Source: Annona cherimola (taxonomy: Eukaryota; Streptophyta; Magnoliopsida; Magnoliales; Annonaceae). From it: 64,000 nt of DNA. The translations under genes and the position numbers were made by a program. The stretch spans positions 5,669,579 through 5,733,578 of the forward strand of contig CM059975.1 in the NCBI GenBank assembly GCA_030490835.1, written 5' to 3'. Positions within the stretch are counted from its first letter, which is position 1. Each line of letters begins with the position of its first letter. Below are positions 11,718-23,626 of this stretch, in pieces. The notes under the pieces were generated by a model. That model saw nothing but the letters and a program-made list of their open reading frames with translations. It was not told the DNA's origin and did not search any database.

Positions 11718-12127
11718 GGAGCCCAATTCAGTGCACCCGGGTGCATTCAGCCTCAATGCACCCGGGTGCACTGCACCTAATTTTTTTTATTTTTTTTTGA
11801 AAATTTTTTCATGAAGCTGTTAATATAGGTTTATTTAACATATGTATCAATTTTTACTATTTTTGGATATTTTTAGATATTTGTTTTAGATTTTTTAAAA
11901 TCAGTGGCATTTTTCGTAATTTTAAATTACCGAAAATGCCACTGATTTTTAAAAATCTAAAAAAATTATCTAAAAGTCTCCAAAACTAGTAAAAATTGAA
12001 ACATATGTTAAATAAATCTAGATTAACCATTTTATAAAAAAAAATTTTAAAAAAAATAAAAAAAATAGGTGCAGTGCACCCGGGTGCATTGAGGCTGAAT
12101 GCACCCGGGTGCACTGAATTGGGCTCC
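11718..12127. mobile_element. Palindrome-rich MULE-like MITE with 9-bp TSD
   Basis: The element starts GGAGCCCAATTCAG and ends CTGAATTGGGCTCC, with inverted repeats that are essentially perfect for about 60 bp. GTAAATATC flanks it on both sides (11709-11717, 12128-12136), a 9-bp duplication typical of Mutator-like elements. Each terminal repeat carries two copies of the 14-bp perfect palindrome TGCACCCGGGTGCA with starts 25 bp apart (11732, 11757; 12075, 12100). The 280-bp interior is AT-rich, itself inverted-repeat in character and non-coding. Related interiors recur at 29.7, 32.1, 35.5 and 42.2-43.0 kb. Confidence 0.9.
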
Positions 12128-12253
12128 GTAAATATCCCTACAGCAGGGAATCTATAAATACTCCTGGAACAAAGGAATCGACATAAAGGAAAATAAAACC
12201 CTCACTTGGCAACAGAAAAATTCAAAACTAGGCGGCAAATAGCCAATTATGCA

Positions 12254-12809
12254 TAGGGGTGTTAACGGATCGAGTTGAACGGGTTGGAGCCTAATCCTAA
12301 ACCTAACCCATTTAATATATCTCAACCCTAATCCGTTTATTAACCCATTTAAAAAACTTCAACCCTAACCCATTTACAACCCATTTAATAAACGGGTTAA
12401 CGGATTGTTAACGGGTTGTGTTTGTTACTAATTTTCATGTTAAAAATCTTTAATAAAGTATGTAAATTTAAATAAATTAAATAATTCGAAACTAACATAC
12501 CCAAATTTAATTTATTTTGGCTTGAAAACATCAGCTCCAATCTCAAGTCATCTCTTTAATGTCAATTCCTGTAATAAATATTACATATATATTATAATAT
12601 ATTATATTAAATGAGTTATACGGGTTGAACGGGTTAAATAAACGGGTTTGACGGGTTGCGAAGCCTCAACCCTAATCCGTTTATTTAATTAAATGGTTGA
12701 ACGGGTTGGCGGATCATAACCCATTTATTCAAAAATCCCAACCCAAACCCATTTATTAACGGATTGAACGAGCGGGTTAACGGGTTGACCATGACCATTA
12801 ACACCCCTA
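12254..12809. mobile_element. hAT-like non-autonomous element with 8-bp TSD
   Basis: The left end TAGGGGTGTTAACGG and right end TTAACACCCCTA are inverted. ATTATGCA flanks the element at 12246-12253 and 12810-12817. An 8-bp duplication and TAGGGGTG ends fit the hAT superfamily. The subterminal regions hold many CGGGTTRACGGGTT and AACCCATTTA motifs in both orientations, the usual dense transposase-binding layout of hAT MITEs. It is non-coding. Confidence 0.88.
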
Positions 12810-12883
12810 ATTATGCATGCCCATAACTCTAACGAGTTTCTTCCTTGGGTAGCTGGCTAACATTACTTTTCTTTCCTTTCTAA

Positions 12884-13158
12884 GGGTGTGTTTGACAATG
12901 AAGAAAAAATGTTATGCTAAAATTTTTTAATCTAAACTTTTCATTATTCATGTTTATCTTATTTTTTAATGATTTCTTTACATCTTCCTATTAACAATCA
13001 TACTTTTTCAACCATTTCTACATAATTACTTATATAACTAATATATCTATTTTAACTTTATTCTCTTTACTCCTTATCATTATCCGTATCACATCATATG
13101 ATTTTACAACTTCTAAAAACTTTTCACAAAAAGTTTTATGACTTTCCAAATAGATGAT
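12884..13158. mobile_element. MITE, GGGTGTGTTTGG family
   Basis: The left end TAA-GGGTGTGTTTGAC is well kept; the right end CCAAATAGATGAT-TAA is worn. The interior is in the inverse orientation relative to the 3130-3403 copy (ATCATATGATTTTACAACTT... and AAAACTTTTCAC). Confidence 0.65.
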
Positions 13159-13264
13159 TAACGATATTCTTCATCCATAGATTAGGCTCTTTGGTCACCT
13201 TATTGCAACATGATGATGATGATGATAATGATAATAGGGTTTCACTAATGCTGTTCTAGGTAAT

Positions 13265-14160
13265 CTTGTCTATTTTTTAATATATATATATATATATATA
13301 TGATTGATGCAAAATCTAATCTATTCATTATATTAACATCATTTATTTAGTTCGAAGACCAACTTTAATCCAAATATGTGCGTCAGACACATTTGCTTAG
13401 GAATAAATATATTCATGTATAAATTAGAAAAAATAGTTAAGTTCATTTATATATGTATTAGAATGTAATAATACTTTATAAAATCATTTACGCATATGGT
13501 AATAATATTTTGGATATTTGTAAATATACTCATATAATTTAACCATAATTACAAATATAGTATCTAGTTTTAAAAATTGCAAATAATCTCATATAGTTTG
13601 ACTGTAATTTTAAATATACTCACAATGTTATGATACCATTATTGTACCATCATGGCATGAGTATTTTAGCAAAGATATACAAATTGCATGAGTATATTAG
13701 CAAAAATATACAAATTACGTGAGTACATTTATAGAAATTAAATATACTTAATTTTTAAAATTGCAAATATACCCACATAGTTTTCATATCTTTGCAAATA
13801 TACGTCGTAATTGTGCAGTAACATTGCCACCATGATATGAATATATTTGTAATTATAGTCAAACTATATTTACAATTTTTGAAATTAAGATATATTTGAA
13901 AATTATCATAATATTTTAGATGTTGAAAATACTATTTTAAAATTAAAATTTAATATTAAATTATTTTATTTTATCGATTTTATACATTTGTAGATGAAGC
14001 CCATGCAAAGTGATATTAGATAAATGAAAAGATTTTCTTGATAATATAAATAATGTTAAATATAATATGTAAAGTGAAATTTTTATCCAATATCAAATTA
14101 TTAAAAATGAATTACCTCAAAAAAATTATTAAAAATGAATATGTAGAAGAAGGATTTTTT
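13265..14160. repeat. Nested repeats: family A copy split by a TTTGCAAATATAC element
   Basis: A family A copy (TATTAACATCATTTATTTAG..., TAGATGTTGAAAATACTAT...) is interrupted from about 13517 to 13908 by an element full of CATATAGTTTGACYRTAAT and CAAATATACYC motifs. Related elements are at 25240-25634 and 44299-44653. A (TA)n run sits at about 13283-13301. Exact insertion edges are blurred. Confidence 0.5.
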
Positions 14161-15055
14161 TGGAAGCATTCTTGATGACTATAATACTACGACCCATGCG
14201 AAATTTCGATTTATTAGTCTAAATGGACGGTTAAGATTGGAACCTGGAAGTCGATTACTAAAGATGAGAAATGTAGAAATAAGTCAATGAGACGAGAATT
14301 TAGTTGCCAATTGAGCTCATGCTTGATTGGTGCAAAATACTACCGCAGTTTGATACATTTATCCAATATCTGCCATTTCCGAGAGAATCTAATTTTAACT
14401 TAAGATAAATATTCACAAAAAAATAAAATAAAAAGAAACTTAAGAGGTAAACCAACAATCAACTTATAGAGTTCTAAATCAAAACCCTACAAAAAACGAG
14501 AATAACTAATCATAACTAATCCCTTTCAACCACACTTCCCTGACTAGGTAATCCTGAAAAAGTACGAAAAAGAAATAAATAAGTTCAACAAAATCTAGAA
14601 AATATGACCCACAATGCTATGACATATGGTCCACAACAGGACAATTCGCGGCTTATAATAGGATGACCCAAAGTAGTCTTCCAACCTATAGGACTTACTA
14701 AAATTCACATAAGATGCCACATATATAAGTCCTATTCACGAACAAAAGATCTGGTGCATCACTGTAAAACACAACCAAGCAAAATTAATGACTAAACACA
14801 TGACATAGCAAACAAGCCAAGCTAACATATATACTAGACTCCATGAACTAGAACGTCGCATATTTAATTAGGTTATTAAGTTAACTCATTCGGTTCAGCT
14901 TAACAAGATTCGCACATAAAGTACAGTCATATCAAAATTATTTAATAATCATAAGTTTCTAATCTTATTAGCTCGAATTAGCAAGAACTCCTCTTATCTG
15001 GGCACACAGGTGCTTTTTCTTTTTTGTTTCCATAAATATGTCTGCTTAAGTGTTT
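14161..15055. other. AT-rich spacer, nothing recognised
   Basis: No open frame of note, no inverted ends and no match to the repeat families of this window were seen. Confidence 0.5.
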
Positions 15056-15800
15056 CTATTTTGGGTAGTTCGCTTCTATATAACTAAATTACATAGAAAC
15101 AATTTTATATACCTTATGTATTTTTATCATATTGATTATTAATATACAATTTAATACATTCACTGTATTTAATATCATTCGTTTTGTTAAGGGATCAAGT
15201 TTTATCCAAATTAAATATGTATATGGGCCAAATTTGATTAAAAATAGATATATTTATATAAGTCCTATAACAATATTTTTAGAACTATTTATCCTCGTAA
15301 TAATAATATTTTAGATGTTTTAGATATTAAAAATACTACTTTAGATTGATATTTAACCTGTAACTATTTTAATACTTTGATTTTACATATTTGTAAACAA
15401 GAGTTATGCACATTTATATTGGACATTGATATACTTATGTGTAAATTAGAAAAAATATTTAGATGCATTCATATATGTACTAGAATATAATAATATTTTA
15501 TAAAACTATTTATCCACATAATAATAATAATAATATTTTAGATGGTTTAGCTATTTAAAATACTACTTTATTGATATTTAACGGTGGACTATTTTAATAT
15601 GTTGATTTTACATATTTGTAAATAGGTGTCATGCACATTGATATTGGACAAATAAAGGAGTTTTCGTGATATTCTAAATGATGCTAAATGTAACAGATAA
15701 TGTAGATTTTCATCAATGATCATGATATTAAAAATCGATAGATTATATAACTAATAAAAAAAGTGAATAGGTCATATAGAAACATTCCCGTTATTTTATA
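15056..15800. repeat. Family A copies (tandem or nested)
   Basis: Two overlapping copies of the AT-rich family A body occur (ATATTTTAGATG-TTTAG-ATATT...CTACTTTA at about 15.3 and 15.54 kb), with outer ends GCTTCTATATAACTAAATTAC and GGTCATATAGAAACATTCCC. Confidence 0.5.
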
Positions 15801-15839
15801 TACTAAATCTTGTAAAATTTTGATAGACGGATTAAGAAT

Positions 15840-15923
15840 GTTATAAAAAAAATTTCAAAATTTTTTTTGAAAAAATAAGTATATGCACCCGGGAGCAGGG
15901 AGCGCTGCCTGCTCCCGGGTGCA
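15840..15923. repeat. Foldback-element end with 40-bp near-perfect palindrome
   Basis: Bases 15884-15923 read TGCACCCGGGAGCAGGGAGC followed by its near reverse complement, with two mismatches in 40 bp. The preceding A/T tract resembles the subterminal part of the 11.7 kb MITE family. Only this end was found. It stops about 15 bp before copy B of the segmental duplication begins. Confidence 0.6.
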
Positions 15924-17603
15924 ACAAATCACGTCCCTTTAAACCCTCACACCATGGAGGAATAATTTTTTATAAATACACCCACCTAAGGGGAAATATA
16001 TAAAATCCCCACATGTAGGGGAACAAATATTTCATTCACACCAGGCGAAAATCGAAGACGCGCTAGTGCTGCACCCATCCATGATGCGTACCTTTTGGAC
16101 CTGGTTTCAAAACCAAGTTTAGGTTTTATTTTTTAAAAATTTTCAAATTAGACCTGGTTTCAACCCGACCCAAGAAAATCCGAAACTAATACTGAATTTG
16201 CATCAATTCGATACCAAAACCCAACCCGATTCGAATTTAGTGTTCCTCATAATTTATTAAAATAATTATATTTATGCATGCATTTAGTATTTCAACTATA
16301 AATTTGATAAAAGTTATTCTATATAATTATTATATAATTAAATTGTAAAACATTTATTCTAAAACCTAAATGTTATATACATTTGTCCATAAAATGTTGA
16401 ATATATTACATCTATATTAATTTTATTTGTAAATAATTATAAATATATTAACTCTTTAAAATTATTGTATATATACTAATTAACTATGAGATACATAAGT
16501 TTTCCTTTCATTAAAATTTAGATAGTGATTTCATATAATTTTATTTATTTTTCTTACCTTGGTTGTTATGTAAATTCATTACGTTCATTATATTTAGAAT
16601 TATCTTTTAATTAAAAAATTAATTTTTATCAAAACCAAAGATATAGGTCATATAAATATATTCACATGTGAATACAATAATGTTTAAAAAATTCGTTATC
16701 TCTATCGGTAATTTCAACTTCTATTGATTTAAGAGTGACCCAAATTTCCACCTAAAATTTAGATGGAAACAAATGCTAACTCGGTCTAAACCCAACCTGA
16801 ATTTAAATTCTAATATTTGGGTTTGGATTCACCCAAACCCAATACAACCCGACCCAAGTTGTGCTCTTACCACTAGGGGAAACCACCAGAGTAGTTTTTT
16901 TATTCAAGTACGTACATGCAAGTCATTTGATATTACAAAATAATACATGCTGTAATCCTTAGCATACAAAGTAACCTAATAATACCCTCAACTACTGGAG
17001 AGACCAGATAATACCCTCAATCATGGAGAGGCAAGAGCCACGTCCCAACTTGAAAAAGTGCTAGATCCTAGATTTAAACCAACGTCTCTGTGGAGGAAGA
17101 AGACGTCAGCACCGGCCAATTGAGAGTAGCTTTGAGGTTTAGCTATTGACTCAACCAAGTTCCAGGACAAAGTCACAAATTGAATCACGTTTATCATTAG
17201 GCATGAATCATGTGTGCTGGCAAACAACCACATCCTCCGGTCCTTAAAATCTCTTCAAAGTCACAGATTATCTCCTTTAGGGTGGCCTTGGAAACTGAAC
17301 CTGACCTTGGAATCTATAGCCCCTCGTGTCTCAACAAACAAAGACCTGAGTTCCCAAAATTTTTTTTATGATAAGATAGTCTGAAAATCGAATGAATGAT
17401 ATGATATAATACAGATAAAATTAGATAAATGAGATGATTATATTGAAGTATAAGGATAAAATTAAAAAAGATAAAATTATTAGACAGTTAAAATGTCAAA
17501 TCATTTATTGAAAAATGTACAAGACTAAAAAGAAAAACTTGAAATTTTTTTTTTTTTTTTTCTGATGAGATCACCAGACGCTGAGGTTCAAGCCCAAAGC
17601 CCT

Positions 17604-17914
17604 TCACTTTGCGCACCATGTAGAATTCTTTCTGTTGTCATCATCAGTATTCTCTCTATTTGCATCATATGATGATGGCATGTGATCCTCTGCCCTAACA
17701 TTAATAGGAAATTTGAGGATACCAGAATAATCTGTGAGGGCCTTTAGATATTGCATCACATACCTGGTTCGAAGATGGAACCCAACCCCTGCAAACGGGA
17801 TGTGCAATTCATTTGCATTCTTGAATTGATGTAACACATTCTCAAATAATAGACCTGTGTATGCATCCAGCTGTGCTGCCGGCCATACAAGTAGACCTGC
17901 TACTAGCGCTTCAT
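17604..17914 (-). pseudogene. Unidentified exon-like open frame (copy B)
   Basis: This is the counterpart of 6160-6470, open over the same length and differing by one residue near the C-terminus (CAK instead of CTK). The shared open state may only reflect how recent the duplication is. The family is not recognised. Confidence 0.4.
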
Positions 17915-19714
17915 TTTATACGCACACACATACGGAGCGTGACCGTCAACCCAATGGTTTCTTGTCAAGGCAGCAAGAAATGTTTCTTTTGTAACCTTTC
18001 CCTAATATGTTTCTTAGCAGCATTGCTTAACTAGATCTGAGCAGAGTAGATCATAACTCTCTCTCTCTCTCTCTCATTCTTTTACAGGATCCGAAAGCAA
18101 TTAAGGATTTGTATGTATTTCATGGTTATTTTTGTAGATTTCATTCCCATCTTCGGTGTTCATTCCAACTTGTCGTAGTGCTTTGGAATGGCATGAATTC
18201 AACTTTCCTAATGTGATATCAGATAGCTGCAGCACAGCATGGTTCTGTTTATGGTTATTAAAGATGAATTTCTTGATAAGTCTTAGTCTGTTTTGTCCAC
18301 CACATGATTCATGCCTCCATTGTCAATACATCTGACCTAGTCTATTTTGTCCACCACATGGTTCATGCCTCCATTGTCAATACGTCTAATCATATGCAAT
18401 GAACATGGTTGGATTTAGAGGCGAAAATGAAGGCCGGCCGAAGCGGGTAAGGGTGTAACCAATTTTGACCTTACATTTACAAAGTCATGTTTGGCCATAC
18501 TTTTTATACTGGGTCAGGATAAACCGACCCTCATCTTTCTTCAATAAGTCATGGGACAATCTTCAGGTCAGTATCGGGATAACGGGTCGGGTTGAAAAAA
18601 TGAGTCAAAGCTTAAAATTTTATATACATATCAATATAAATTAATGTCTATGATAAATTTAAAGGTTAAATTATTCGATATTTTACTATTTAGTGAATAA
18701 AACATAATTACCATAACAAAGCATTAGTAAATTTTTTTAATAATTTAGTTTACAACCTAACCTTGATAAATATATGCATTGACCTTAAAAAAGACATTAA
18801 TGTAAATTTTAAATTATAATTAAAACTGTTAAATTGCAAAATAATAATATTCATTCTTATAAGATATAAACAACATAGATAATATATTTTATTTCATTGA
18901 TAAATATGTGAATGAGATAACTTGAATAGCATATATGCAAGTGAGAAATAAAAATTTATCAATATAAACAAGTTATAAATTTAAACATATATCAACATAA
19001 ATTTATATTCATACTAATAAGTCATAAAGATAAACATATTTATCCAACAAAATAATATTCACATAAGTAATTCATATAATTTATAAAAATATTTTACACA
19101 TTGTAGGTCAGAATGAATCAAGGTGGGTCGGGACATGGTCGACCCACCCCGCCGCCTAGAATTGAAATACGAATCTAAAATCCTACCCCATGCTACATCA
19201 CCAAGTTAAAATTCTTGTTCCGACCCTCCGTAAAATCGAGACAAGGCGAAGTGAGTCACACTCGATCCCATTTTCAACCTAGTTGGATTGAGTAATCCGA
19301 TGACAAACCCATATTACCTAGCTATATGAGGCAGCCAAATAATCATCTATGTATTAAATAAAATACTCTTGATTATAAAGAAATTGGCATGAAAAATACT
19401 AAAAACATAATTAAGAAGGAACACCCTTCCCGATAAGCCACACTCAAGACATGCAGAAGCCCACTCTTTCCCTTCCCTTCGCTCACTAGTTTTGTCCTCT
19501 TTTTTTAGAGATTTGAATCTTACAACTACAAGGATATATACTTCCTAAAAATCTTACTCCATTTATTAGACAACAAGTTCGGTTCTACTTACAAACAAAG
19601 ATGATTGGAAGTGAATCTTGTAGATTGAGTTCTGGGACTCTTGAAGACTTCACATGCAAGCTGTTATGAAGGAATTTTCAATTGCCTGGCTGAACAGTAG
19701 CATCGGCGTTTTTT

Positions 19715-19909
19715 TTGGAGCCGTGGGATATTCTTACAAATTTTTAAGGGAAATACAACACTCCCATTATTTTTTTTGAGCGACACACTACTCCTATTTT
19801 ATTTTGAGGGAGACACATTACTCCCAAATATGCTAGATTCAGATTCACCATATGTGGGAGTCGAACTGAGGATCAGCTCAGAAGGCGCCCGCTTGGCGTA
19901 GCAGTGGTG
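19715..19909 (-). mobile_element. tRNA-related SINE-like remnant (copy B)
   Basis: This has the same content as 8270-8463, directly downstream of the SDR gene 3 stop. The B-box match GTTCGACTCC is on the minus strand. The last coding residues of gene 3 (SLTK after VNGL) replace the family ending VNGF and may come from this insertion. Confidence 0.35.
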
Positions 19910-21534
19910 TTACTTGGTTAGGGACAATCCGTTTACTGTCAATCCTCCATCAATGGCTATAACTTGGCCTGTAATGTAGGAAGCAGCAGGCATGCAGAGG
20001 AATGCCACCAGAGGTGAAACGTCCTTCGATTCCCCCAAGCGTCGAGCAGGAGTCCGTTACAGAAACCCTTCCGCCATTTCCTTTTTTGCCAAAACCTGTG
20101 CACATGTAAGACACAACATACCATTGTCATTTGTCACCAGCAGAATCTGCATGATTAATTAATTCCTAAAAGCATACATGCTGCGTGGAGTTGGGGTTCA
20201 TTTGCAACTAAGTAATTGGAATCGAAGCTTACATCTCCCCCGAAAGCTGTGTTAGTAAACGAGGGTGCAACGCAGTTAACCCTTCTGTTGTCCTTGGCCC
20301 ACTCGCATGCCAAATTCTTGGCAAGCTGATTCAATGCTCCTATGTGTCAAAAATTCCGAAAAAAACACGAGAAGATTAGTCGTATTTTCTTTTCAGTGGG
20401 GTATTTGCATTATTAATATACGGAATGGAAAGAAATATATGTATACCTTTGGAAGCTGAATAGGGAGTAATCCCAGCAGAGATGGCCACCAAACCAGTGA
20501 CAGAGGTTATGAACACAATGCTTCCCTGTCCAGATGCTTTCAAGAGCGGGTTAGCGAGTTGATTGAGGTGGTATGCGGCTTCCCAATTTGTAGCCATCAC
20601 AGCTGACAATTCCTCCGCTCTAACCTCCATTGTTGGCTTTATTTCCACCTTTGCAGCATTGCTTACCTATGTATTGCAGCACGCAAAAACAGTACGTGGG
20701 GGTTGGCGTAGAAAACGAAAAAGAGGGAGGGACATCCATATGTTAATGTTGTCCATGACCAACTTCCATACCTATGTTAATCAACTTTCAGACTTATTCA
20801 TTTTTTCAAAGAAAATTACAGGATTATCTGTTGCATATTCGAGAAGGCATCACTGAAGACTTTGCCTCAATTCTGACTTTAGCTCTATTTATAACACCTA
20901 AAACTTCAATCCTATTTCTAAAACTTCTTCATAGTATTTATGCAAATCAATTTTCTATTAAAATTTAGGTTAGAAATGGGATTAACAAATTCTGATTTAA
21001 GTCAAGAATTATAAGTTTAACATTTCATGTAATATAAACTAATAAGTCATCTAGATGAAAATAATAATACATAATATAATCAAATTAAGGAAAAGCATAC
21101 CAATGTAATATATTTCTAAAAGAAAATTTATGTTTTCAAAAAAATAAAGGAAGAAAATTAACAAAGTCAAAGTAAATAATATAAACATAAAAGTAAATGT
21201 AATTGAAAATAGTATATTTATAATATAATTTTAATATGACATGTCATCAATTTGAATATAAATATAAATAATACAAAATACTAACTATTATTTAGATTTT
21301 ATGTACATAATTTATATTTTTTATTACATATAAATAAGAAAATTAGTTGAGTTTGTTTGAACTCTAATCCTAACTTTATTTACAATTTAATTTCAGGTTT
21401 TACAAAAGTATTTTCAAACAGCATTTAACATCAAGTTAGCAAGCCAAGTTTAGACTCAATCCAACTAAGTTGCACCCCAAGGTGTTGTCCTTTAATAATT
21501 TTGGAGGCTAATTTCAAATATGACCACAAATTTT

Positions 21535-22010
21535 ACATTTATTTTTTAGAGTTTGGCTTCTATATAACTTAATTACCTAAAAATGGTTTTATGTAATCCA
21601 ATCAATTCTAAGTAGATGATAAATAAAAAATCTACTTCATCTACCGTATTTAATATCATTTATATGAGACCAAATTCCATCTAAATCAAAGGAGTGCATA
21701 GTCCCCATTTGCTTTGAAAATATATATTTGTATATAGATTATAAAAAAAATGCTTAGAATATAAAAATTCTTTTTATAATAAACTTTAAAAATGATATTT
21801 CATACTAAAATATTTTAGTACATTAATTTTACACTTTTATATGGGGGACACATGTACAATGATCCTAAACAAATAAGAAAATTTTGATAATAATATAAAT
21901 TATGTTAACACAATAGAAAAAATGAATTTTTCATCAATCATCAAAATGAAAAAAATGAATAAGATCACATAAATAGGGTTTCACAAAAGCGAGACCCATT
22001 TTTAAATATG
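21535..22010. repeat. Family A copy in intron 2 of SDR gene 3
   Basis: The ends TTTGGCTTCTATATAACTTA and CACATAAATAGGGTTTCAC... GCGAGACCC are roughly inverted and bound a typical AT-rich family A body of about 470 bp. Confidence 0.55.
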
Positions 22011-22793
22011 ACCATATACATTTATAAAATAATAAAAATAATTATAAGATCATATATTTTGCCTTATTTTCAAATGGAGGCCTGGTTATAGATAATTAGT
22101 TGTATTTATGCATAATTTATAAATTTATTATTTTATTTTATTCTATAAATATGTTTTTCTAAGTGTATTTAATTTATATATGAAGTTTTGTCATTTTTCA
22201 ATACTTTTATATATTTATTTTTTACTTTTAAAAGTTAAGATTTTAAGAGTGAAAAATGACTTCAATACTCCTAAAATTAAATATCCTATTGTCACTTTTC
22301 GAATCCCACTTATTTATTGGTAGAGCTTGTTATCTTCAGGATGAATGAGTTTGATGTATAGGGTGTGTTTGGATTTAACAAAAACTTCATGACGTTTTTG
22401 ATAGCTGAAGAAAGTTGTCACGGTCAATTGCATAACCCAGATTAAATTTTCGTGGCATTTTTCCGGCCACAAAAAATGATACATTAATTGCATTGCAGAC
22501 ATAAAAGCTACTCTTTCAGTCAAACAACTGCACAAAAATTGCTTTGGAAACTGAAATTGTCAGCTTGGAATGACAGGTTTTTTCAAACGGTTCTCTGCTT
22601 GAAAAGTTTTACCAAAAGCATCGAGTTTTATAGGATACCAAACAGACTCATAATATCAGATGTCTTATACATTGATGTACAATACCAATAAAAAAACTTA
22701 CAATTTTAGGGCAAACTAAGTTAATATGGTCTGTGGTGCAATTCGGTATGTTTATTTATGTTAATCATCATTTGTTGAGTTAACATATAAAAA

Positions 22794-23067
22794 GGGTGTG
22801 TTTGGTTAGAGATAAAACTTTTGATGAAAAGTTTTTGGGGTAGAAGTTGTCAAACTGATGGAAAATGATGTGATATAATAGGAGTAATGATGAGAAGTAA
22901 AAAGAATAAAGTTAAAATAGATAAGTTAATCGTATGGGTAGTTGTGTAGAAATGATTAAAAAGTATGGTAGTTTGTATAAAAAATGTGAAAAAATAAGTA
23001 AAAAATAAAGTAGTCACGGAGATTGAAAAGTTTTGGTTGACATTTTTTTGCCCCAAACAAACACACC
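22794..23067. mobile_element. MITE, GGGTGTGTTTGG family, in SDR gene 3 intron 2
   Basis: The left end is GGGTGTGTTTGG and the right end CCAAACAAACACACC, with AAA on both sides. The body contains GATAAAACTTTTGATGAAAAG and TAGTTGTGTAGAAATGATT. Confidence 0.75.
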
Positions 23068-23345
23068 AAAATATCATTCGTAATTTCGCTTGGGCAAAGT
23101 CATCACAAGTTCCAATAATTTTTATATCGTGTAAAAAATGAAAATTCATTGAAAATTAATTATTAGGAATATAAGTACATATTTATATCACATGCAATTT
23201 ACTGTCTCATTTACCTATGAGAAGGAAAAACTTTAGATGGATGGGCTCCACTTAGGTGGGTTATAACAAAATTTAGAACAACCTTACGATTTATATTTAT
23301 TAAAGCCCACAAAAATATCCAAGGTATTTTTGGATTTTTAACTAA

Positions 23346-23626
23346 GGTCATGTTTGTTTAATAAAAAACTCTTTAAACTAAAACTTTTGACTTTCTATAA
23401 TAATATAATTATCTTATTTTTAATTATTTTTTTACATCTTTTTATACAACTATCCTAAATTTCAATTATTTTGACACAATTACCAATATAATTCACAAAT
23501 CTATTTTAACTTTATTTTCTTTACTCCTCATCATTATCTTGATCATATCAAATTATTTTCTTCGGAAAAAAAAATTTTACACCAAAAGCTTTTCATTTAA
23601 AAGTTTTATCACTTTTCAAACACACC
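23346..23626. mobile_element. MITE, GGGTGTGTTTGG family, second copy in intron 2
   Basis: The left end GGTCATGTTTG follows TAA and the right end is CAAACACACC. Its body is inverted relative to the 22.8 kb copy. Confidence 0.65.

Larger units (their letters stand above)
15938..20274. repeat. Segmental duplication, copy B (probable donor)
   Basis: This segment matches 4478-8828 nearly base for base over 4.34 kb. On the right, the sequence runs on through an uninterrupted SDR exon 4 and into the rest of gene 3, so this copy is in its native context. Indel differences include a shorter poly-T run near 17,550 and a lost 9-bp stretch near 16,885. The 54-bp tandem pair is at about 18285-18391. Confidence 0.92.
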
